Assembly (NCBI GenBank): GCA_002429085.1
Contig: DIYR01000116.1
Location: 1-22,652, forward strand
DNA length: 22,652 nucleotides
Direction of reading: 5' to 3'
From: Flavobacteriales bacterium UBA6049
Lineage (GTDB): Bacteria > Bacteroidota > Bacteroidia > Flavobacteriales_G > Salibacteraceae
In this document: in pieces, positions 7,579 through 16,214 of the stretch
How positions within the stretch are numbered: position 1 is the first letter of the stretch
Layout: each line of letters starts with the position of its first letter
Notes under the pieces: model-generated
Databases searched by the model: none
The model's input: only the letters and a program-made list of their open reading frames with translations
Told to the model about the DNA's origin: nothing
Made by a program: the position numbers and the translations under genes

Positions 7579-7580
7579 TT

Positions 7581-8318
7581 ATGAAAGAATCAGTTTTAGC
7601 TGGTATTGCAGCTCTTTTTAATGAGCAAAAGAAACGAGGGGTTTGTTCGCAAGAGTTTATACCACTCATGAAATCTTATGGAGCTCCTATTTTACAACCA
7701 GATGGAGAGCCAGTGCCTGTAGGTAATTGGGAAACTCACCTTGAGCCTCATGAAATGTGTACTGTTGTTAAAAACGGATTTGACCCTGAACCTCTAGATC
7801 TAGCGGTATGCATTCATCAAAACTTTAGTTATGATGCAAACCACGTGCTTGCAGGGGTTAAGAATTGCTGCGAAGGGCTAACAGATGCAGAATTAGATGC
7901 TATTGCAGATCAAATTGGAGCAGAGCACACCAAAGAAACATTAGCAATTTGCAATAAAGATGGACGTTACCTTGGTTTTAAGGTAAATAATTCACCAGAG
8001 ATTTGGGGTTCTGCTACTCGAATTGGAAGCTACGAGAAGCTTATTTTGGTTTTAAATGATGATGGAACCGTATCAATTAAAAACAAAGATGGGCACTACT
8101 TCGGGTTTAAAAATGATAATAATCCTTCTATTTGGGGATCTTCTAACCGAATAGGTGGTTATGAAAAGTTTAACCTGATTGACAATAATGATGGCACAAA
8201 AACGCTCCAAAATAAAGATGGAAATTACTTCGGGTTTAAACATGATAATAATCCTGCCATGTGGGCAAGTGCCAATAGAATTGGTGGCTACGAAAAGCTA
8301 ACTATCAAGAAGCTATAG
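7581..8318 (+). CDS. Unknown N-terminal domain plus three-repeat beta-trefoil (fascin-like) domain
   Basis: 245 residues without signal peptide. Residues 1-120 form a domain I do not recognise, with five Cys (22, 60, 77, 95, 96) and an acidic helix LTDAELDAIADQIG. Residues 124-245 are three near-identical units of about 43 residues (124-167, 168-210, 211-245). Each has NKDG-x-Y-(L/F)-GFK at its start and an (I/M)W-(G/A)-S-x-x-R-IG-(S/G)-YEK motif in its middle. Three 40-residue units make one beta-trefoil, and the DGxYxGF pattern resembles fascin/ricin-type trefoils that bind carbohydrate or protein. The DNA of the repeats is also very similar, so they arose or were homogenised recently. A binding role is inference; ligand unknown. 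Confidence 0.75.
   Translation: MKESVLAGIAALFNEQKKRGVCSQEFIPLMKSYGAPILQPDGEPVPVGNWETHLEPHEMCTVVKNGFDPEPLDLAVCIHQNFSYDANHVLAGVKNCCEGLTDAELDAIADQIGAEHTKETLAICNKDGRYLGFKVNNSPEIWGSATRIGSYEKLILVLNDDGTVSIKNKDGHYFGFKNDNNPSIWGSSNRIGGYEKFNLIDNNDGTKTLQNKDGNYFGFKHDNNPAMWASANRIGGYEKLTIKKL
7950..8315 (+). repeat. Three internal tandem coding repeats (about 129 bp period)
   Basis: Units at about 7950-8081, 8082-8210 and 8211-8315 (the last lacks the final strand) encode the three trefoil lobes. Units two and three share long nearly identical DNA stretches such as ACTTCGGGTTTAAA and ATGATAATAATCC. Confidence 0.8.
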
Positions 8319-8347
8319 ATCAACTCTTCCCATGATCCATATTTATT

Positions 8348-8374
8348 CTCCCCTCACACAAAAGTGTGAGGGAG
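8348..8374 (+). terminator. Probable intrinsic terminator after the trefoil gene
   Basis: CCCTCACAC pairs with GTGTGAGGG around an AAAA loop; one bulged C allows two further base pairs. It lies 30 nt past the stop at 8318 and is followed by TATTCTGTCAATTTT. The stem is GC-rich; the T-tail is imperfect. Confidence 0.65.
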
Positions 8375-8429
8375 TATTCTGTCAATTTTAGTACAGTTTC
8401 ATCTACTTTCGATGCAAAATTTTATTTCC

Positions 8430-10019
8430 ATGAAATCTGCATCTCTCATAATTTTTTTCTTCATTTCATTAATATCACTTTCACAAACACCCATAGGGTA
8501 TACTACAGATACTTATGGAGTACCCTTTTATGGTTTTGCTGATATGAATTTCAAATCGTTTAGCACGGTTACCTATGAGTTAAGAGAACAAGACTTAAAA
8601 CACGGAAAGCTCGTTTTGAAAAACGATTCTACAATATTTGGTTATCTGAGATTTATTGAAAAAAATATAAAGTACAAGCCTGATTATGGATATGTTGGGA
8701 ATAAATTCAAACCAACAGAGGTTAAGTACATAATATTTGGAAAAGATTCCATATTTCCCATAATCGAATTTTATAAGGATGGTAAAATCAAAAAAAAGAA
8801 CAACTTCTTTGTTCACCTTACGAAATTTGATGACAAGACATATGCAATCCGTTATAACTATACCTTTTTAAATGGCACACAAACACTTACAGGCACATCA
8901 TATTTCTTTCACCATTTAAATGACACAATCTGGAAGCATATCTCTCTTGAAAAACCCGATGAAAATGGATTTATTGATCAATTTGGACATATTGGGTATC
9001 TATCTCAAAATGTTTCTACTCTAAAAAGCAAAAACATAGACGAATACTCAATCATAAAAATGATCGAGTATGAATGGAAGCGAAACAATGACATCCCACT
9101 ACTGTACGACTCTTTTTGGCGCGAAACAACAAACCCAAGTGAATCAGTTTATTCAGCTAAAATAACCAACCGAAATGACTCTATTTGGACGTTTGATTAC
9201 TACAAAGGTCAAACTAGATTATATACTGTAAATTATTCATCCTTCTTTCCAACTAGAAAAGAAGGAAAACTCTTCAGTTACTACAAAAATGGCGGAAAAA
9301 GAAACACCTACTTTTACAAAAAAAACAAATTAGTATGGTATAAACACTATGATGAAAACGGAGAACTTGTTGTTTCTATTCATGTGCGATGGCCACAGGA
9401 TAATCAAAAGAAAAAGATTCAATTAGAATATAAAGAAATCATATCCAATTCAACTAATATTCTAAAAAATGACAGCATTTCATATTGGACAACTAAAGAT
9501 GATTTTCTTGGCGGAGTAGTAAGACAAAAATTTAAAGACTCTACCATGATCTATTCACGAAGAGAGTTTAATAACAAATATATTTATCAGATTTTCGATA
9601 AAAAACAACGATTTAACACAAACAATATACAAGGAAAATTTGGAAACTACATAACACCAAACTCTCTCTCCATTGACAAACGCAAACTTTTACAGACTCA
9701 AATGGATGATGTAAGAGGTCATTACTTTGTATATTTTATTATTAACCCAAAAGGAAAAATTGAAATTTGTATTCGAATGAATGATCTCCACCCAGAACTA
9801 GATCAAGTTATGGACGATTTTATCAAAGAAAAACTTTTTCATGATGGACGAAGTAAAACCTCATTTCCTAAATACAACCTATTTGCTGAAAACCAGTATT
9901 ATGAATTCGTAATACCTTTTTACTTCTCCATAGATCATTTTGAAAAAGATTACGATTTTAATGATCCCTACATTCACCAATATACCCCTCCGAACTCCAA
10001 TATACCTAGTGGCTTTTAA
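8430..10019 (+). CDS. Large secreted protein with MORN-like repeat and TonB-C-like end
   Basis: 529 residues from the ATG at 8430. An ATG at 8412 would add six residues before the signal peptide MKSASLIIFFFISLISLSQ. Numbered from 8430, about 55-115 is a beta-rich region (HGKLVLKNDSTIFGYLRF...PTEVKYIIFGKDSI) of a type seen in Bacteroidota secreted proteins. About 278-314 holds MORN-2-like strands (EGKLFSYYKNGGKRNTYFYKKNKLVWYKHYDENGEL). About 432-501 resembles a TonB C-terminal fold: VYFIINPKGKIEICIRMNDLHPELDQVMDDFIKEK, ending YYEFVIPFYFSI. No TM helix links it to the inner membrane, so energy coupling to ExbBD is not implied. Function unknown. It converges on the DUF2911 gene with only 4 nt between the stop codons. 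Confidence 0.75.
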   Translation: MKSASLIIFFFISLISLSQTPIGYTTDTYGVPFYGFADMNFKSFSTVTYELREQDLKHGKLVLKNDSTIFGYLRFIEKNIKYKPDYGYVGNKFKPTEVKYIIFGKDSIFPIIEFYKDGKIKKKNNFFVHLTKFDDKTYAIRYNYTFLNGTQTLTGTSYFFHHLNDTIWKHISLEKPDENGFIDQFGHIGYLSQNVSTLKSKNIDEYSIIKMIEYEWKRNNDIPLLYDSFWRETTNPSESVYSAKITNRNDSIWTFDYYKGQTRLYTVNYSSFFPTRKEGKLFSYYKNGGKRNTYFYKKNKLVWYKHYDENGELVVSIHVRWPQDNQKKKIQLEYKEIISNSTNILKNDSISYWTTKDDFLGGVVRQKFKDSTMIYSRREFNNKYIYQIFDKKQRFNTNNIQGKFGNYITPNSLSIDKRKLLQTQMDDVRGHYFVYFIINPKGKIEICIRMNDLHPELDQVMDDFIKEKLFHDGRSKTSFPKYNLFAENQYYEFVIPFYFSIDHFEKDYDFNDPYIHQYTPPNSNIPSGF

Positions 10020-10023
10020 AAGG

Positions 10024-10572
10024 TCAATTCAATCTTTCAATTGGAACATACCATCTGTAATACTCCCACTCCATCATCAATACAATTGAATTTGAACTAT
10101 GCTCTTCAAAATCCATATGCAATTGTTCAACTACTTGGTCTCTACGATATGTTTCTACCTTCTCACGCAAAATATCTTGTGTATAGTCTGGCTCTGAATA
10201 TCCCCACCTATCATGCTCTTTGTTTAATCGTATCTCAAAGGCATCTTCGTAGGGGATAGCATACAGGCCATAAGTTCCTTTTGGAACAGCATGATCTCCA
10301 ATCATTACATCATCTGAAAATGTAATTGTTGTCATTTCATTCGCTCCCAATCTCCAATAGCTACCAAATGGTTGTAGTGAATGTTCATCACCAAATACAA
10401 CTCTTCCTCTCACACTTGGACTACAGTACTTAACCGAAATTTCTTGTGTATCTGTAGCAATAGTATTCTCAACAACTGGACTTTTTAAGCGCATTGCATG
10501 GTTGAAATACACACCTATCAACATAAGTATGGCTAATAATACGGCTATCAGGATCAACGCTTTAGATTTCAT
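10024..10572 (-). CDS. DUF2911 family membrane-anchored protein
   Basis: 182 residues from the ATG at 10572. A longer frame begins at 10629, but MKSKALILIAVLLAILMLIGVYF gives a clean N-terminal membrane anchor. The rest matches DUF2911: ISVKYCSPSVRGRVVFGDEHSLQPFGSYWRLGANEMTTITFSDDVMIGDHAVPKGTYGLYAIP, then WGYSEPDYTQDILREKVE. This is a beta-rich family widespread in Bacteroidota and without a known biochemical role. The anchor places the domain in the periplasm. It lies on the same strand as the polysaccharide cluster, 140 nt after its last gene, so it could be transcribed with it, but nothing in its sequence points to polysaccharide work. Confidence 0.85.
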   Translation of the reverse strand: MKSKALILIAVLLAILMLIGVYFNHAMRLKSPVVENTIATDTQEISVKYCSPSVRGRVVFGDEHSLQPFGSYWRLGANEMTTITFSDDVMIGDHAVPKGTYGLYAIPYEDAFEIRLNKEHDRWGYSEPDYTQDILREKVETYRRDQVVEQLHMDFEEHSSNSIVLMMEWEYYRWYVPIERLN

Positions 10573-10712
10573 CACGTAAAATTTACATCGAAAATAGCAT
10601 AGTTTCAATTGATGACTTGTTACGAACATTTTCAGCTCAGATTAAGTATTGACCAATATCTTTGGAATAAAAGCAATCAACAATGAATACCAGAGACTAA
10701 GGTCCAAGAAAT

Positions 10713-12536
10713 CTATTGCCTCAACAGGTATAAAAATGTTTTAAAGACAATCTCTAGATCTAACATCATTGACTGTTGCTTTGAATACAACCTATCTAGT
10801 CTATATCTAACCCTTATGTCATAGTTACCATAGATCATTCCCTTGTAGCCATAAGCTTGGGCCAAACCCGTTATCCCAGGTTTTGAAACTAATCTTGAAG
10901 AAAATCCATCTACTAAAGCATTAAACTTAATCTCCTCTGAAATCATAAGTGGTCTAGGACCAACCACGCTCATTTCTCCTTTCAATACATTTATAAATTG
11001 AGGTAGTTCGTCTATTCCATACCTGCGTAAATAACAACCTAATTTGGTTATTCTATTATCATTGACTTGGGCTGGAACATCATCTGCTTGCTTGTTCAAG
11101 CGCATTGTTCTAAACTTAATACAGTAAAATGACTTGTTATTTTGACCTACTCTTTTTTGTACAAAAAATGGTGTTGATTTGGTTTCTATGAATATTAAGA
11201 TGCCTAACAACGGTACCAACCAACTTAAAATAAAGACAACAACCATTAAACTAAAAAACACATCAAAAACTCTTTTCGAAATTCTTTCGAAAGTGCCCTT
11301 CATCTCTTTTGAATACGGCATCAATAGCATTGAGTTTGCCACTACAAAAGAAACCACCCCTACTTGTCTGCTCAAGTAACTCTCGGTAATAAACCCTATC
11401 AAAAAAATAAAACTGAAGGTTCCAAGCAGTCTATTCTTTCGCTTATACGCTACCTTTATCAAATAAGAAAATATGAGCATTAGGCAGATTAGACCAACCA
11501 ACCCAGTTTCGACAAGTGTTTGTATATATTGACTATGGAAGTTATACCCTAAATACCCCGTGTTAGTTTCCGATCCATCACCAGTATACATATTATTCAA
11601 GCTGATTTGATTGTCTAACTCTTGTTGAGCATTTCCAGGACCTACACCAAGAATTAGATTATTCAAATCTTCTGATACCAAATCTAAACCAATATCCCAA
11701 AAAGTTAGGCGAAGACTTAAGCCATTAAACTCTGTACTTGGAGTCACATCTTCTTTTAATTCCTGCAAATCTTGAACACTGATATCTGAGTACCTCTCTA
11801 AAATACTGTTATTATTTGTTAGGAGTAAAACTAACCCAGAAACTAATACTAAAATAGAAATTATGATCTTCACATTTTTCTGAATAATTAGATAATAGAA
11901 CAATATTAGTAGCATGGTGAAGAAATATGTTTTTGACGACAGTAAATAGATCATTAATATATTAACTGTAATTGCTAATACACCCAATAAATTAGTTCTA
12001 GCTAATATCAACTCCAGTAACACAACTAACGAAAGCATAAAAAGTAGAGAGTAATAAATAGCATTTCCATTAAACACCTCAACCAAAGAGTGATAGAAAA
12101 AAACGCTTGTATCTAATACTACACTATATCTATATATAGCAAGTATTAAGATACCTAACCCAATCAAATTCAGAGAAAAAGCAAACACCTTAAAAAACTC
12201 AAGTACGTTCTCCTTATTTCTTGAAAGAGCGTTTATGCATAGTATAGGAAGAAAGACAAACGATAACTTTTTCTCTACTTCGAATTGAGTAATCACCGAA
12301 TTTTCGCCTGCAAACAAATGCATAAAGTGAATTACAAAAAATGCTATAAATAGATAAACTATGCTATTATTTACAGGAGGTTGTTTTAATACAAATCCCC
12401 TAATAATAACGAAAACAGCAAAAAAGTATATAAATAGTGTATTTAGCGATAATGATAAAGCTAATGTAGCCAACATCATTGCACCAATAGATACCCCTAT
12501 TCGATCCCAAACTGCTATGTTAACTGTGCTTTTCAA
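10713..12536 (-). CDS. Fusion of Wzy/O-antigen-ligase-like protein with phosphoglycosyl transferase
   Basis: 607 residues in one uninterrupted frame. Residues 1-410 are a polytopic membrane protein with about ten helices and the hallmarks of O-antigen polymerases/ligases: a large loop with LGVGPGNAQQEL (about 296-307), then HSQYIQTLVETGLVGL (334-349). Residues 417-607 are a bacterial sugar transferase: re-entrant hydrophobic helix RVFDVFFSLMVVVFILSWLVPLLG, then PFFVQKRVGQNNKSFYCIKFRTM, the catalytic Asp509-Glu510 in YGIDELPQFINVLKGEMSVVGPRP, and KPGITGLAQ. Such enzymes start polysaccharide synthesis by placing a sugar phosphate on undecaprenyl phosphate. Both activities are usually on separate proteins. 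The gene overlaps the upstream glycosyltransferase by 17 nt. Whether the first half polymerises or ligates cannot be decided from sequence. Confidence 0.9.
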   Translation of the reverse strand: MKSTVNIAVWDRIGVSIGAMMLATLALSLSLNTLFIYFFAVFVIIRGFVLKQPPVNNSIVYLFIAFFVIHFMHLFAGENSVITQFEVEKKLSFVFLPILCINALSRNKENVLEFFKVFAFSLNLIGLGILILAIYRYSVVLDTSVFFYHSLVEVFNGNAIYYSLLFMLSLVVLLELILARTNLLGVLAITVNILMIYLLSSKTYFFTMLLILFYYLIIQKNVKIIISILVLVSGLVLLLTNNNSILERYSDISVQDLQELKEDVTPSTEFNGLSLRLTFWDIGLDLVSEDLNNLILGVGPGNAQQELDNQISLNNMYTGDGSETNTGYLGYNFHSQYIQTLVETGLVGLICLMLIFSYLIKVAYKRKNRLLGTFSFIFLIGFITESYLSRQVGVVSFVVANSMLLMPYSKEMKGTFERISKRVFDVFFSLMVVVFILSWLVPLLGILIFIETKSTPFFVQKRVGQNNKSFYCIKFRTMRLNKQADDVPAQVNDNRITKLGCYLRRYGIDELPQFINVLKGEMSVVGPRPLMISEEIKFNALVDGFSSRLVSKPGITGLAQAYGYKGMIYGNYDIRVRYRLDRLYSKQQSMMLDLEIVFKTFLYLLRQ

Positions 12537-13599
12537 TTAATTCCAATAATTTGTTGTGAATTAACGAGTAACTGTAAACCGAGTCAATTTTTTCACTATT
12601 ATTTTTAACTCTCTCTAATTCCTGATTCTTAGATGGACTTGTTGCTAGCAACTCCGCTAGATCTTTTTCACTTTCAAAATAGTAGCCATCATCACCAATA
12701 ACTGCTTTGTTAAAGATGTTAGAATGTGCGATAATTAGGCATTGACAAGCCATTGCTTCTAACAAAGAAGGATTGGTTCCTCCTACAGAATGCCCATGGA
12801 AATAAACTTTCGAGTAAAACCGGAGATTGTTTAAGCAATCTGCATCATAAACAGCACCAAGAAACTTAACTACCTCTCCATACTTCTGATGCAGGTACTT
12901 ACCATGACTGGTATTTGTAGACCCTATTATAACCAGTTTATTACTTTTTGCTTGAATATGTCCCTTAATAATGGTCTCTACATTGTTCTCGGGCTCTAGT
13001 CTAGCTACAACAAGATGGTAATCATATTCGGTTAATTGAAACTGTTGCAAACAAGATGAATCATTGTCTCTAAATTGCTCGGCTCCATAAGGTATAAAGG
13101 TTGAATCTACATTGTAAGCCGATTTCAAATAACTCTTTATTCCCTCAGAATCTGCTATCAAAGCATCACTATTATTTACGGCAATTCTTTCAGCAACCTT
13201 TAAAAACTTTTTAACCGGATTTGAGTATTTCGATCGTTTCCACTCTAACCCATCCATATTAGTTATGATTCTTGAAGTCTTGGGAAACAAAAAACTCCAG
13301 ATAGAACTACTTGTGTAGCCTAGTTGCAGAATAACATCTAAATTTCTTTTTCTAGAATCTAGAATCGACAGTAAATCATAAATAAACTGACCAGCAGTAC
13401 CTATTCGGTTTTCAGGGTCATAGATATGGCAAATCTGTACACCCCTCCAGGTTTTCTTCTTGTATGAATGATTTGTTGAATTATAAACTATCACGTCTAT
13501 ATTCTTACTCGCAAGAAACTCGGCAAAATGCATCGCAAATTGCTCAAAACCTCCATACTCATTCGGAATTCCGCGTGTCCCTATAATCCCTATTCTCAT
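12520..13599 (-). CDS. GT4 glycosyltransferase with N-terminal DUF1972 (rhamnosyltransferase-like)
   Basis: 359 residues. The N-terminus MRIGIIGTRGIPNEYGGFEQFAMHFAEFLA is the DUF1972 signature of WchF/Cps2T-type glycosyltransferases, where the GIPxxYGGFE loop lies in the acceptor half. NMDGLEWKRSKYSNPVKKFLKVAERIAVNNSDALIADSEGI is also typical. The C-terminal Rossmann half has VARLEPENNVETIIKG and the donor-binding GGTNPSLLEAMACQC. In characterised relatives the enzyme adds rhamnose to the first sugar of a capsule repeat; whether this one uses dTDP-rhamnose is inference, as no dTDP-rhamnose genes are present here. Cytoplasmic or membrane-associated. Its ATG overlaps the upstream stop as ATGA, and its end overlaps the polymerase/PGT fusion by 17 nt, so all three are translationally coupled. 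Confidence 0.9.
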   Translation of the reverse strand: MRIGIIGTRGIPNEYGGFEQFAMHFAEFLASKNIDVIVYNSTNHSYKKKTWRGVQICHIYDPENRIGTAGQFIYDLLSILDSRKRNLDVILQLGYTSSSIWSFLFPKTSRIITNMDGLEWKRSKYSNPVKKFLKVAERIAVNNSDALIADSEGIKSYLKSAYNVDSTFIPYGAEQFRDNDSSCLQQFQLTEYDYHLVVARLEPENNVETIIKGHIQAKSNKLVIIGSTNTSHGKYLHQKYGEVVKFLGAVYDADCLNNLRFYSKVYFHGHSVGGTNPSLLEAMACQCLIIAHSNIFNKAVIGDDGYYFESEKDLAELLATSPSKNQELERVKNNSEKIDSVYSYSLIHNKLLELIEKHS

Positions 13600-14681
13600 C
13601 TCGCTACACTTAATGCTTTCTTGTAAGCGTTATAAGTTTCTTCTGCAGCCATCCTCCAATTGTATCTTGAAACGATCAAATCAATCAACTCTTGGCTAAC
13701 AGTTCCTTTCGATGCCAGATCTATTGCCTCTTTAATAGAACTAACTGAACCTGGATCACAATAAGGAACCATCTCTTCAAGATAGTCTCGTACATCGCCT
13801 GTAGGAGAAACAATTACCTTACACCCCATGTACGCAGCCTCTAAGGATGCAAGTCCGGTAGTTTCAAACCAACTTGGCATTGCATGAATTTCAGACTCTA
13901 AGTAATGTTGTGCCAACTTATCTTGAGAAATTCTTGAAATGAATTCCACATTATCGCCAGCAGCTTCTTTACACCTTCTAAAGTAGTCCATATGATTTGG
14001 TGCTGGGTCACCAATAATTTTGAGGGTATAATCTGTATCGGTAACCGCTTTAATCAACCTCAATTGATTCTTTCGAGGTTCAATCAATGCTACACACAAT
14101 ATCTGTCCGCTTCTTCTTTTATACTCCGTATCATGATTAAACTTTTCAAAATCTACACCATTAGGCACCACATGATATCTTGAGTTCAACCCAAAATGAG
14201 TACTTAATCTGTTATACTCACTAACAGAATTCGGCAACAAGCAAGCAGCATTCTCAAGTACTTTTTTAACGCATTTTTTCTGTCCTAACCAGAAATATGG
14301 ATAGTACTGAATTTTGTCCTGCCCAAGAATATGCTTAACCGTTGATTTAAAATATTCAATACCATCTATTCCGAAACTCTTAGTTAAAAATGACATCAAT
14401 AGATGATCATTAGAATATTTATAAAATGAATAATCACTATAAATGGTAGATACTACATATGGAGTTTTAAGATTTTTAGTGTGTTTTAAAATAGCAGCAG
14501 GTCTAGTAGAATTGAAAAAATGAACCAGATCATAATCCGAATAATTTGGTAACTCACCATCACAATGAATATCTACATGCACGCCATGCTCTAACAAGTG
14601 CTTTGCTGTAAACTCCATCTGTATGGTGTCTCCACCAGGTATGGTATAAAGTGTTGATCTCGTAATAAATAAAACCTTCAC
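13596..14681 (-). CDS. GT4-family glycosyltransferase
   Basis: 361 residues with the GT-B fold. The N-terminal half starts MKVLFITRSTLYTIPGGDTIQMEFTAKHLLEHG (Gly-rich acceptor loop). The C-terminal half contains NGVDFEKFN, ILCVALIEPRKNQLRLIKAV, and the donor-binding EX7E motif in SWFETTGLASLEAAYMGCKVIVSPTGDVRDYL. This is the classical arrangement of retaining nucleotide-sugar glycosyltransferases of polysaccharide clusters. The sugar and linkage cannot be predicted from sequence. It lies between the flippase (63-nt gap) and the DUF1972 glycosyltransferase (4-nt overlap), so it most likely adds one sugar of the repeat unit. Confidence 0.88.
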   Translation of the reverse strand: MKVLFITRSTLYTIPGGDTIQMEFTAKHLLEHGVHVDIHCDGELPNYSDYDLVHFFNSTRPAAILKHTKNLKTPYVVSTIYSDYSFYKYSNDHLLMSFLTKSFGIDGIEYFKSTVKHILGQDKIQYYPYFWLGQKKCVKKVLENAACLLPNSVSEYNRLSTHFGLNSRYHVVPNGVDFEKFNHDTEYKRRSGQILCVALIEPRKNQLRLIKAVTDTDYTLKIIGDPAPNHMDYFRRCKEAAGDNVEFISRISQDKLAQHYLESEIHAMPSWFETTGLASLEAAYMGCKVIVSPTGDVRDYLEEMVPYCDPGSVSSIKEAIDLASKGTVSQELIDLIVSRYNWRMAAEETYNAYKKALSVAR

Positions 14682-14744
14682 CTATTCAAACTTTTCAATT
14701 AATGGATATGGAGAAGCTAACAGTAAATACGTTTAATGAATCTC

Positions 14745-16214
14745 TCATTGCAATAGAAGTCTAAAGTTAGTTCGACCCAATCTTACATGAACTAAATAAA
14801 GACTTAGCAAGCAAGCAAAAAACATAACAAGTTTCAATTCCAAAGAGTCAAAAAAAGCAACTCCAGCCCCTAGTAAAGAAGGAACAAATAGCCCAATTAA
14901 TGATACAGCACCTATTGCTTTCAAGCCAAAGATGTCATTTACTTCTCTATGGAGTATGTACATACCTATAATTGTTGAGATCACTAAACCAATTAACATG
15001 GCTTGAATACTACTAAAAAAAATTGCACCGATCAAAATACCTATTAGATTAAGGCCAGTATAAATGAATACTAGCCTCAAATTATAACGCTCATTTCCTG
15101 AAGCATTAAGAAAATTATTTGGAATTAGAGTAGAGACAAAGAACAATTCAAAAATCATGTACCAACGCAAAATTTCTTTCAACTGAATAAAAACTTCCTC
15201 TCCCAACCACAATGTAAAGACCAACTCTGAAACTAGTGAAAAGCTAGCCAAGGCCAATACAGATAGAAATAGTGATATGTTTCTATATTCAGCATACATT
15301 TCATTTACTATCTGTCGATCATTTATACTTTTTACAATTTGAGGAAACAACCAAGAAGTCATTGCACCTAGAACCATGTGAATATGGTTAAATAGCGTTG
15401 ATACAATCGCATAATATGACAAAACGGTTACTCCGAACACATAAGACACTAAGATTCTATCTCCTTGATAAACTATAATTATAGCAACGGTTTGCATCCA
15501 AACTACAATAGAATAACCAACCTCAAATTTAACATGCTCGATATCGTAACTAAACTCGTAACTGTACGATGGCAGCAGTTTTTTCAGATATCCGTACAGT
15601 AAAAAAACACCAAGTAATGAACCTGCTGCGGTAAAGTAAAACACATACTCTAAATCTCTGGTGAAATAAACAAGCAATAGATTGCCCGAGACAATCAGAA
15701 TCTTTAAAACTACTGAGATTACTGTAACATCTCTAAACCTTTCATAGGCACGAAAAACATTCAGTAAAATTTGCTCAATCAACTTGGCCAAAAGTGTAAA
15801 ACCTCCGCATAACAATCCAGTGACCAGTAGATTCTTCTTTGATAGATCATCTAAAAACCAGTTGTAGTGTTGCACAAATAGAGAGAGAATGACAGTTGTA
15901 ATTAGAGCTAACAGGAATATTAGAATAGTCAAAGTCAAATTAGTATTTAACGTTCGTCTAATTTGATCTTCATTACCATTAGCGATAGAAGTTGAAACAT
16001 GTTTATAAGTTGAAAAGCTCAGTCCCAAGTTAAAAGCTTGCATCACAATAATTACGGAATTCACAAACATCCAAATGCCATAATCTTCTGGGCCTAAACA
16101 ATCCAAGAATATAGGTATGGATAGAAAGAAGACTAATGGAGTAAGAATGAATTCCAATGTACTCCATAGAGAGTTCCTTAGATTCTTTGAGGACCTGATT
16201 AATTTAAAACTCAT
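14745..16214 (-). CDS. Polysaccharide flippase (Wzx-like, MOP/PST family)
   Basis: 489 residues from the ATG at 16214; the frame could start two codons earlier only with TTG. The protein is almost entirely hydrophobic helices (12-14). The N-terminus LRNSLWSTLEFILTPLVFFLSIPIFLDCLGPEDYGIWMFVNSVIIVMQAFNLGLS is characteristic of polysaccharide-export flippases (the P...LGxxxYGxW pattern). It should move undecaprenyl-linked repeat units across the inner membrane for the polymerase at 10713. As the first gene of the minus-strand cluster it is preceded by an approximately 400-nt non-coding region that presumably holds the cluster's promoter. Confidence 0.9.
   Translation of the reverse strand: MSFKLIRSSKNLRNSLWSTLEFILTPLVFFLSIPIFLDCLGPEDYGIWMFVNSVIIVMQAFNLGLSFSTYKHVSTSIANGNEDQIRRTLNTNLTLTILIFLLALITTVILSLFVQHYNWFLDDLSKKNLLVTGLLCGGFTLLAKLIEQILLNVFRAYERFRDVTVISVVLKILIVSGNLLLVYFTRDLEYVFYFTAAGSLLGVFLLYGYLKKLLPSYSYEFSYDIEHVKFEVGYSIVVWMQTVAIIIVYQGDRILVSYVFGVTVLSYYAIVSTLFNHIHMVLGAMTSWLFPQIVKSINDRQIVNEMYAEYRNISLFLSVLALASFSLVSELVFTLWLGEEVFIQLKEILRWYMIFELFFVSTLIPNNFLNASGNERYNLRLVFIYTGLNLIGILIGAIFFSSIQAMLIGLVISTIIGMYILHREVNDIFGLKAIGAVSLIGLFVPSLLGAGVAFFDSLELKLVMFFACLLSLYLVHVRLGRTNFRLLLQ

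Noticed and set aside
7878..7923. LTDAELDAIADQIG in the trefoil gene resembles the helix before the GG cleavage site in nitrile-hydratase-type RiPP leaders
   Set aside because: No GG site, no short core peptide and no modification or export genes nearby; it is followed by a large trefoil domain.
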